Source of the DNA: CAYPZU01 sp964415395
GTDB lineage: Bacteria > Chlamydiota > Chlamydiia > Chlamydiales > SM23-39
NCBI GenBank assembly: GCA_964415395.1
Contig: CAYPZU010000094.1
Location: 1 to 6,639, forward strand
Direction: 5' to 3'
DNA: 6,639 nucleotides
Each line of letters begins with the position of its first letter. The first letter of the stretch is position 1. This document shows, one piece after another, positions 1-4,590 of this stretch. Both the position numbers and the translations under genes were made by a program. Below the pieces are notes generated by a model. That model was not told the origin of the DNA. It saw only the letters and a list, made by a program, of their open reading frames with translations, and ran no database searches.

Positions 1-220
1 TCCGCTCGGCGATCGCGACATCAGCCTTGGCGCGGCGGACGGCGAGCTTGGCTTTATAGCGAGTGGAGAGGAAACCATCCGTGATCAGGCGCGGCTCGAG
101 GCGGCCCTCGAAAAAGGAGAGGACCTCCCGCCAAATGGGGGGATTGAGGAGGTCCTGGCCAAGGGTGCATCCCGAACAGGCCGGAAAGTGGGGGCAGGGA
201 TTTGTGGAAAACTCTTTCAT
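1..220 (-). CDS. RlmD/TrmA-family RNA m5U methyltransferase, N-terminal fragment
   Basis: Reading the minus strand from the ATG at 220 gives 73 codons that run off the left edge. The protein starts MKEFSTNPCPHFPACSGC, with Cys9, Cys15 and Cys18 spaced C-x5-C-x2-C. This is the spacing of the first three 4Fe-4S ligands in E. coli RlmD (Cys81, 87, 90), and the following STRYKAKLAVR resembles the segment after the cluster in that family. Family members use S-adenosylmethionine to make 5-methyluridine in 23S rRNA or tRNA. The SAM-binding and catalytic part lies outside the window, so rRNA versus tRNA specificity cannot be judged. The N-terminal TRAM domain of E. coli RlmD is missing: the frame extends upstream only to a TAG about 24 codons away, with no ATG. 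No good Shine-Dalgarno precedes the ATG, and an in-frame TTG eight codons upstream is the only other start I saw. It is transcribed away from the glmU-like gene. Confidence 0.82.
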   Translation of the reverse strand, partial: MKEFSTNPCPHFPACSGCTLGQDLLNPPIWREVLSFFEGRLEPRLITDGFLSTRYKAKLAVRRAKADVAIAER

Positions 221-358
221 AACTCGTCGATAACCTGTTCGCAACTTGTTTAAAGAATCGCCTTTGTTGATAACCCGGGGGTTTTGAACGGACTATCGAC
301 AGGTTTTGAACAGAAAATCTCCTCCATGCTTCTCCTCTAGCTTATCAACATTTCCACA
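203..358. promoter_or_regulatory. Cluster of DnaA-box-like 9-mers (candidate oriC or DnaA-regulated region)
   Basis: Six sites resemble the bacterial DnaA box TTATCCACA. On the minus strand they are TTTTCCACA (203-211), TTATCGACG (225-233) and TTATCAACA (265-273). On the plus strand they are CTATCGACA (293-301), TTATCAACA (342-350) and ATTTCCACA (350-358). Three differ from the consensus at one position and three at two. A rough count predicts about 0.03 one-mismatch sites in 160 random bases, so three is a clear excess. The left three point one way and the right three the other. The cluster lies in the gap between divergent genes, with the first box inside the methyltransferase start, and is flanked on the right by an AT-rich tract. 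From memory, the Chlamydiaceae origin lies near hemB, a few genes from glmU and ispA. No dnaA gene is visible, so origin function is inference. DnaA-regulated promoters are the main alternative. Confidence 0.5.
280..311. repeat. Two direct copies of GGTTTTGAAC, 22 bp apart
   Basis: GGTTTTGAAC occurs at 280-289 and again at 302-311, start to start 22 bp, close to two helical turns. The second copy follows the CTATCGACA box directly. The phasing suggests a protein-binding element within the DnaA-box-like cluster, but no known factor is assigned. Confidence 0.55.
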
Positions 359-362
359 GAAT

Positions 363-407
363 CTAAAGAAGAAGAGACTCTTCTAGATAAAAATAGATAT
401 TCTTTAG
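363..407. repeat. AT-rich tract with nested inverted repeats (possible unwinding element)
   Basis: CTAAAGAA (363-370) is repeated in inverted form as TTCTTTAG (400-407). Inside, AGAAGAG (370-376) and CTCTTCT (378-384) form a 7-bp palindrome around a single A. TAGATA occurs twice (384-389 and 394-399), exactly 10 bp apart. The tract is clearly more AT-rich than its surroundings and begins five bases after the last DnaA-box-like site. It could be a DNA unwinding element if the region is an origin. Alternatively it may hold the promoter or an operator for the glmU-like gene. Confidence 0.45.
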
Positions 408-459
408 GCCTTTGGGGAAAAGGCGGCTGTCAGAAATTATTTGAGGGCAAAAATTTTAT

Positions 460-487
460 CCCCTAGAAGGGGGGCGGCTTGTATACT
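460..487 (+). promoter_or_regulatory. Leader hairpin and -10-like TATACT before the glmU-like gene
   Basis: CCCCT (460-464), an AGA loop and AGGGG (468-472) form a small 5-bp hairpin. TATACT at 482-487 matches the -10 hexamer at five of six positions and ends seven bases before the chosen ATG at 495. Transcription starting there would give a nearly leaderless message, consistent with the lack of a close Shine-Dalgarno. There is no convincing -35 at the right spacing, so the promoter call is weak. Confidence 0.25.
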
Positions 488-494
488 CAAACCC

Positions 495-1202
495 ATGGAT
501 CCCTTTTCCCCTGAACGTTTTTTTTCTCTGGAGCATTTCGCCCATAAAGAATTGTGGAGTGAAAATCTCCCTGTCTGGTCTGCGATCGATGCGATTCTCC
601 CCTATTTGGAAAGGTGCAGCCTGGGAAAGATCGAATCGAAGATTCCTGAAGGAGTCTATTTAGAGAATCGGGAGCAGATCAAAATCGGGCCGGGAGTGAT
701 TTTCGAGCCTGGCGTATACATTCAGGGTCCCTGTATCATCGGAGAGAACTCCGAGATCCGTCATGGCGCCTATTTGCGGGGCGGAGTGATTCTCGGAAAA
801 GGATGCGTGGTGGGCCATGCGGCCGAAATCAAACATTCCGTTTTGCTGGACGGCGCGCATGCGACCCATTTTGTTTATGCGGGCGATTCAATTTTGGGGA
901 ACAGGGTGAATTTAGGCGCAGGCGTGAAGTGCGCGAATTTGCGGCTCGACCGGAAAGAGATCTCGATCCTGTTCGAAGGGGTGAAGCATCGGACGGGACT
1001 CCGCAAATTCGGAGCTGTGATCGGCGACGGCGCCCAGATCGGCTGCAACGCGGTTTTGAATCCGGGAACGATAATGGGCAAAAACGCTCTTTGCTATCCC
1101 CTCGTCCATGCGTCCGGTGTGATCCCTGAGGCGGGGATCGTGAAGAAGGCGGGCGTGGTGAAAGGGCACGCTCTTTTAGAGAGAATGTTAGAGACGCGCT
1201 GA
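495..1202 (+). CDS. glmU: GlmU-like left-handed beta-helix N-acetyltransferase (no uridylyltransferase domain)
   Basis: The 235-residue protein is mostly hexapeptide repeats (IGPG, IGEN, LGKG, LGNR, IGDG, MGKN) that build a left-handed beta-helix from about residue 60 onward. Its best match is the C-terminal acetyltransferase half of GlmU, which makes N-acetylglucosamine-1-phosphate from acetyl-CoA and glucosamine-1-phosphate. Hand alignment places Arg95, Lys113, His125, Tyr128, Asn139, Asn148 and Lys154 at the positions of E. coli GlmU Arg333, Lys351, His363, Tyr366, Asn377, Asn386 and Lys392. The spacing is exact, so the acetyl-transfer site looks intact. The nucleotidyltransferase half (GxGTRM motif) is absent, giving about half the length of E. 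coli GlmU; a segment of about 45 residues of unknown role replaces it. The ATG at 495 is preferred because an in-frame TTG at 441 only adds an atypical basic 18-residue stretch. The stop shares one base with the ispA start, implying co-translation. Another sugar-nucleotide acyltransferase remains possible. Confidence 0.82.
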   Translation: MDPFSPERFFSLEHFAHKELWSENLPVWSAIDAILPYLERCSLGKIESKIPEGVYLENREQIKIGPGVIFEPGVYIQGPCIIGENSEIRHGAYLRGGVILGKGCVVGHAAEIKHSVLLDGAHATHFVYAGDSILGNRVNLGAGVKCANLRLDRKEISILFEGVKHRTGLRKFGAVIGDGAQIGCNAVLNPGTIMGKNALCYPLVHASGVIPEAGIVKKAGVVKGHALLERMLETR

Positions 1203-2068
1203 TGGATTTGGATACCGCCCGGAAAAAAATTGAAGAAGAGCTCGCCCGCTTCGTTGAGAAGATGGGAGAGAAGAATGGGCTCCGCGACGCCTGCGAATAC
1301 GCGCTGACGAACGGCGGCAAGCGGCTGCGCCCGCTCTTTGTCTTGATGATTGCTGATGCGCTTGGATCGGGGCTGGATGCGATGCCGGCGGCGCTGAGCG
1401 TTGAATTTTTCCATACCGCGTCCCTGATCGCCGACGATCTTCCCTGCATGGATGACGACGATCTCCGGAGGAACCGCCCTTCGCTGCATAAAGCGTTCGG
1501 AGAGAGCGTTGCGATTTTAGCGAGCTATACGCTGATCGCCGCGGGGTACGGCGGCATTTACGAAAACGGGAAGAAGTTGAAAGGCGATCCCCGCTTTGCA
1601 AAAGAGGCTGACAGAATTTCTGTTCTTTGCCTTGAATCTGCGACCCGGTGCGCCGGGATCCAGGGGGCGACGAACGGGCAGTTCCTCGACCTGTATCCTC
1701 CTGACTCAAGTCTCGAGACGATCCGGAAGATCATCTTTCAGAAGACGGTGACTCTTTTCGAGATTTCGTTTGTTTTCGGCTGGCTTTTCGGCGGCGGAAG
1801 CCCGGATGAATTGGAACGGGTGCGCCGGTGCGCCTATCATTTGGGAATGGCGTTCCAGATCGGCGACGATCTGCAGGATTTTCTGCAGGACGCATCGCAG
1901 GAGAGCGCGATCAATATCGCGGCGGTTTGCGGGATTGAGAAGGCGCGGGCCTATTTCGAGGAGGAGCTAAAGGCTTTTGCAAAGAGTTTGCAGGGTCTTG
2001 GGCTTTGGACGCCCCCTTTTCAGGGGGCGGTTGAGTGGCTGAAGGGGCTGGTTCCCGCTTCAGTTTAG
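1202..2068 (+). CDS. ispA: Short-chain polyprenyl diphosphate synthase (FPP/GGPP synthase, IspA family)
   Basis: The 288-residue protein condenses isopentenyl diphosphate with allylic diphosphates in the cytosol, feeding undecaprenyl carrier and quinone synthesis. Visible marks are GGKRLRP (38-44, isopentenyl diphosphate binding), the first aspartate-rich motif DDLPCMDDDDLRR (78-90) with the bacterial two-residue insertion, GQFLD (159-163), Lys181-Thr182, and the second motif FQIGDDLQD (218-226). Residue 73, five before the first motif, is Ala where E. coli IspA has Tyr; small residues here usually allow longer products, so GGPP is plausible. Two departures are odd. About ten residues are missing after the second motif, including the G-K-S-T-Y-P type segment with its diphosphate-binding Lys. 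The Asp of the usual LAGDALL segment is also replaced (ILASYTLI, 105-112). The ATG overlaps the upstream TGA by one base (TGATG), so translation is probably coupled. The stop overlaps the recA stop on the other strand. Confidence 0.9.
   Translation: MDLDTARKKIEEELARFVEKMGEKNGLRDACEYALTNGGKRLRPLFVLMIADALGSGLDAMPAALSVEFFHTASLIADDLPCMDDDDLRRNRPSLHKAFGESVAILASYTLIAAGYGGIYENGKKLKGDPRFAKEADRISVLCLESATRCAGIQGATNGQFLDLYPPDSSLETIRKIIFQKTVTLFEISFVFGWLFGGGSPDELERVRRCAYHLGMAFQIGDDLQDFLQDASQESAINIAAVCGIEKARAYFEEELKAFAKSLQGLGLWTPPFQGAVEWLKGLVPASV
2010..2029 (-). terminator. Strong hairpin in the 3' end of ispA, possible recA terminator
   Basis: CGCCCCCT (2010-2017), TTTC loop and AGGGGGCG (2022-2029) form a perfect 8-bp GC-rich stem with a four-base loop. 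Read as recA mRNA it lies about 35 nt past the recA stop and carries a GAAA (GNRA-type) tetraloop. No T-run follows on either strand, so it is not a standard intrinsic terminator. It may pause polymerase, protect the recA 3' end, or simply encode Pro-Pro-Phe-Gln-Gly in IspA. Confidence 0.35.
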
Positions 2069-3108
2069 ACGGTTGCTTCTTCGCGGGCCGGTTTTTTCGC
2101 GGCTGCTGCAAGTTTGGCATGGATCGCCTTTTCGATTTCGTCGGCGATTTTCGTATTGCTTTTCAGCTCGTCGCGAGCGGCTTCCCTGCCTTGTCCGAGC
2201 CGGTGGTTCTGATAGCTGAACCACGTTCCCTTTTTATCGATGATTCCGCTCTCGACGCCTGCGTCGATGAGAGATCCGACGTGGGAGATCCCTTCGTTGA
2301 AGAGAATGTCGAATTCGGCTGCCTGGAAGGGCGGGGCGCACTTGTTTTTCACGACTTTCACTTTGACGCGCGAGCCGACGTCGGCTGTGTTGTCGGCATT
2401 TTTGATGCCGGCCAGGCGGCGGATATCCATTCGGATCGAGGAGTAGAACTTTAGCGCTCTGCCGCCCGTGGTCGTTTCGGGATTGCCGAACATGACGCCG
2501 ATTTTCTCGCGGATCTGGTTGATGAAGATCGCGCAGGTGTTGCTTCTCGCCAGCGTCGCGGTGAGTTTCCGGAGCGCCTGGGACATCATGCGCGCCTGAA
2601 GACCCATGAACTGGTCGCCGATCTCCCCTTCGAGTTCCGATTTCGGAACCAGGGCCGCCACCGAGTCGATGACGATGACGTCGACCGCGTTGGAGCGGGC
2701 GAGCATCTCGGCGATGTTAAGCGCTTCTTCGCCGTTATCGGGCTGGGAGATCATCAGGTCGTCGATGTTGACGCCGATTTTGGCAGCGTAGCCTGGATCG
2801 AGGGCATGCTCGGCGTCGATGTAGGCGGCAAGTCCCCCTGTTTTCTGCGCGTTGGCGACGATGTGGAGGGCGAGCGTCGATTTACCGGAAGACTCGGGTC
2901 CGTAGATCTCGACGATACGGCCGCGGGGCACGCCGCCGATGCCGAGGGCGATGTCGAGGGAGATCGCTCCGGTTTTAATGACGCTCAGGCCGTTTGCGGC
3001 CGAGTGTTTCCCCAGCGCCATGATCGCGCCTTCGCCGAATTGCTTTTGGATGTGGGAGATCGCGAGTTCGAGGGCTTTTTTCTTCCCTGCCTCTGGTTGC
3101 ATATTCAT
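2065..3108 (-). CDS. recA: Recombinase RecA
   Basis: The 347-residue protein is a complete RecA, the ATP-dependent strand-exchange filament protein of homologous recombination. Using the ATG at 3108, the Walker A motif GPESSGKST is at 70-78, catalytic Glu at 100, Walker B VIVID at 144-148, DNA-binding loop L1 around GEIGDQFMGLQARMMSQA (161-178), and loop L2 NQIREKIGVMFGNPETTTGG (197-216) with sensor Gln198. All are offset by four from E. coli numbering. The C-terminal tail (KLAAAAKKPAREEATV) is less acidic than in E. coli, where it restrains activity. The start is fixed by GGAGG six bases before the ATG; in-frame upstream codons back to 3198 look like leader sequence, and a second ATG lies two codons in. 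It is convergent with ispA (stop codons overlap) and divergent from the porin gene. I saw no CTGT-N8-ACAG or GAAC-N4-GTTC SOS box. Confidence 0.98.
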   Translation of the reverse strand: MNMQPEAGKKKALELAISHIQKQFGEGAIMALGKHSAANGLSVIKTGAISLDIALGIGGVPRGRIVEIYGPESSGKSTLALHIVANAQKTGGLAAYIDAEHALDPGYAAKIGVNIDDLMISQPDNGEEALNIAEMLARSNAVDVIVIDSVAALVPKSELEGEIGDQFMGLQARMMSQALRKLTATLARSNTCAIFINQIREKIGVMFGNPETTTGGRALKFYSSIRMDIRRLAGIKNADNTADVGSRVKVKVVKNKCAPPFQAAEFDILFNEGISHVGSLIDAGVESGIIDKKGTWFSYQNHRLGQGREAARDELKSNTKIADEIEKAIHAKLAAAAKKPAREEATV

Positions 3109-3114
3109 AGAATT

Positions 3115-3119
3115 CCTCC
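3115..3119 (-). promoter_or_regulatory. Shine-Dalgarno of recA
   Basis: On the minus strand GGAGG is followed by AATTCT and then the ATG at 3108. It is the strongest ribosome binding site in the window and decides the recA start over the 30-residue upstream extension that the frame would also permit. Confidence 0.85.
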
Positions 3120-3139
3120 GGAATGTTCGATTCAATCCA

Positions 3140-3168
3140 AGCATGAAATCTCTCATTCTTCTCGTCAA
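3140..3168 (-). promoter_or_regulatory. Candidate recA promoter (-35 TTGACG, -10 CATGCT)
   Basis: On the minus strand TTGACG (3168-3163) matches the -35 consensus at five of six positions. A 17-base spacer leads to CATGCT (3145-3140), which matches TATAAT at only three. The predicted transcript start near 3133 gives a leader of about 25 nt ending in the GGAGG site, which is sensible geometry. A small inverted repeat, GAAT-N5-ATTC (3121-3133), lies at the predicted start point, but it resembles no LexA operator I know. Confidence 0.45.
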
Positions 3169-3198
3169 GGCAGAAAAATGAGCAGGTTCTAATCCCAA

Positions 3199-3286
3199 TC
3201 TTGTAATAGAAAATTTTGTGGAAAAAAATATTGTGCGTAGTCAAAGTGGATTTAAGCATAACCGTCCTTTACCAATGGAAATAAAG
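3199..3286 (+). promoter_or_regulatory. AT-rich upstream region of the MOMP-like porin gene
   Basis: This stretch is markedly AT-rich and should carry the porin promoter. TTGTAA (3201-3206) and TTGTGG (3216-3221) are possible -35 elements, but no -10 at good spacing is convincing. TGTGGAAAA at 3217-3225 (TTTTCCACA on the minus strand) is identical to the DnaA-box-like site at 203-211, and the shared match extends to 11 bases. GGAA (3277-3280) lies six bases before the chosen ATG at 3287 as a weak ribosome binding site. Confidence 0.3.
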
Positions 3287-4462
3287 ATGAAACGTTTAGC
3301 GAAAATGATTGCGGTAAGCGCCGCTGCACTCTGTCTGCAGTTTGCATTTGCAGCAAACAGTTTGTATGCACAAACATGCCCTCCTAAAGACTGCCCAAAA
3401 CCATGCCCTCCAAAACCATGCAAGCCGTGCCCGCCTGTATGCTTGGAAAGAGGATATCCAGACACAAAGTGCTGCATCGCTTCAGCATACAATGAACCAG
3501 CCGATTTTGAGCTGAGTCCATGCCCATGGAATTTCTGGGTTGATGCGAGTTTCACCTATTGGATGGCCACCGAAGACTGCTTAGATCTTGCTGTTTCCAG
3601 ATCAGGCACAAATCCAATCCTAGATGGTTATGTGCTTTATCAGGAAACCGAATTTAAACCAGGGTTTAAAGTAGGCCTTGGAATGGATTTCGGACATGAC
3701 CATTGGAGCGGACTTGCTGAATACACATGGTTTCGCTCGCGAGTTGCGCATTCGTGGGGCACGCCTCCAACACCGTCAGTCGGCGCAACAGACGATATGA
3801 ATTGGCGGGTCAATAATTGGCCTAATGCGACAGCAAATACCGGGATGACCAATGCTTCTTCCACTTGGCATGTCAATATGGATCTTCTCGACGTGGCTTT
3901 AACGAGACCCTATTATCAGGGAACTCACCTCATTATTGCTCCTTTAGGCGGTATAAGAGCTCAATGGATTCGGCAAAAATTAAGAATTGCTGGAACTCCA
4001 TACTCTGATACAGGGAATGCGACTGATTTTGCAGTATTTCATAGTAAGTCCTACAACTGGTCGGTTGGTCCGCGAGCAGGGTTCCAAGGTAAATGGCATC
4101 TTGGCTGGGGATTCCGCTTTGAAGGCGATGCTGCAGGAGACATTCTCTTTACTCGCTTTACAAAAGTCTCCCATTCATCTGACCCAACCGTATCAACTAC
4201 TCCCGTTGTCAGAGCTGGCCGAATCAAAAATTACAATACTATGAGTTTTGGCAACGATTTTAATTTGGGTATCGGCTGGGGTGATTACTTTGATTGCCGC
4301 AACTACCATTTTGATCTTCTCCTGACATATGACTTTCAGATTTTCTGGGGCCAGAACATGATGAGAGATTTGGTAGATCTTCTGGCTGACGCAAGCTCGA
4401 CAGGTGCTGTTGGCAACCTCAATTTGCAAGGATTGACGCTGAAAGCTCAGTTTGATTTCTAA
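3287..4462 (+). CDS. MOMP-like outer membrane beta-barrel porin with Cys/Pro-rich N-terminus
   Basis: The 391-residue precursor starts with a clear Sec signal peptide: MKRLAK, a hydrophobic run, and NSLYA before a likely cleavage at Ala28-Gln29. An exposed segment (31-63) follows with eight cysteines, in the pattern CPPKDCPKPCPPKPCKPC then VC and a CC pair. From about residue 80 (PWNFWVDASFTYWMATEDC) to the end the pattern is that of the Legionella/Chlamydia MOMP-like family: alternating aromatic strands, GxxxGxxxGxD-type turns, GGIRAQW, and VGPRAGFQGKW. The C-terminal KAQFDF ends in Phe, as outer membrane barrels recognised by BamA do. It probably forms a diffusion pore, with disulfide cross-linking through the N-terminal cysteines. 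The frame is open upstream to a GTG at 3218, but the start at 3287 puts the signal peptide first. Base composition (about 46% G+C) is well below the neighbours. A strong terminator follows, so it is likely monocistronic. Confidence 0.88.
   Translation: MKRLAKMIAVSAAALCLQFAFAANSLYAQTCPPKDCPKPCPPKPCKPCPPVCLERGYPDTKCCIASAYNEPADFELSPCPWNFWVDASFTYWMATEDCLDLAVSRSGTNPILDGYVLYQETEFKPGFKVGLGMDFGHDHWSGLAEYTWFRSRVAHSWGTPPTPSVGATDDMNWRVNNWPNATANTGMTNASSTWHVNMDLLDVALTRPYYQGTHLIIAPLGGIRAQWIRQKLRIAGTPYSDTGNATDFAVFHSKSYNWSVGPRAGFQGKWHLGWGFRFEGDAAGDILFTRFTKVSHSSDPTVSTTPVVRAGRIKNYNTMSFGNDFNLGIGWGDYFDCRNYHFDLLLTYDFQIFWGQNMMRDLVDLLADASSTGAVGNLNLQGLTLKAQFDF
3395..3424 (+). repeat. In-frame 15-bp tandem repeat in the porin Cys/Pro segment
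   Basis: Two 15-bp units, CCAAAACCATGCCCT and CCAAAACCATGCAAG, are identical over their first 12 bases and encode PKPCP and PKPCK. A degenerate start of a third unit (CCGTGCCC) and a related CATGCCCTCC(T)AAA segment upstream (3375 onward) suggest growth by slippage. Each added unit would insert one Cys without shifting the frame. Confidence 0.7.
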
Positions 4463-4490
4463 TCAAGAAATATTGCTATATTCTGTTTTA

Positions 4491-4527
4491 AAAAGGGCCG
4501 CACTAAAAATGCGGCCCTTTTCTTTTT
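4491..4527 (+). terminator. Intrinsic terminator of the porin gene
   Basis: A perfect 12-bp stem pairs AAAAGGGCCGCA (4491-4502) with TGCGGCCCTTTT (4510-4521) across a 7-base loop CTAAAAA. It continues into TTTTCTTTTT. It lies 28 bases after the porin stop. The A-tract on the left side also gives a T-run when read on the minus strand, so it could act in both directions. Confidence 0.95.
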
Positions 4528-4553
4528 GACCATTCAACAACAGAAGAAATAAA
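4526..4553 (+). promoter_or_regulatory. Candidate promoter of the glk operon
   Basis: TTGACC (4526-4531) matches the -35 consensus at five of six positions and begins at the end of the terminator T-run. AATAAA (4548-4553), 16 bases on, matches the -10 at four. A start near 4560 would give a leader of about 30 nt holding AGAGGG (4581-4586). That site lies just before the glk ATG at 4591 and favours it over an in-frame TTG at 4567. Confidence 0.4.
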
Positions 4554-4590
4554 TGCGCTCTTTTGCTTGAATGAGCCAAAAGAGGGCAAG

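Noticed and set aside
441..494. TTG start for the glmU-like gene, adding 18 residues
   Set aside because: The extension is basic and unlike the family, has no ribosome binding site, and the ATG at 495 begins a normal acidic N-terminus.
829..1709. Overlapping minus-strand frames opposite the glmU-like gene and ispA
   Set aside because: They are rich in Arg, Ser and Pro, have no recognisable domain, and lie entirely opposite well-supported genes.
2035..2454. Plus-strand frame of 139 codons opposite the end of recA
   Set aside because: It lies opposite strongly conserved RecA sequence and has no family features.
3121..3133. GAAT-N5-ATTC inverted repeat upstream of recA as an SOS box
   Set aside because: It matches neither the gammaproteobacterial CTGT-N8-ACAG nor the Bacillus GAAC-N4-GTTC operator, and four-base arms are weak. 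To my knowledge chlamydiae generally lack LexA.
3109..3198. N-terminal extension of RecA by 30 residues
   Set aside because: A strong GGAGG at ideal spacing precedes the ATG at 3108, the added residues match no RecA, and the candidate promoter lies within them.
3218..3286. GTG or ATG starts upstream in the porin frame (3218 and 3275)
   Set aside because: They would place 4 to 23 polar residues ahead of a textbook signal peptide that begins MKRLAK at 3287.
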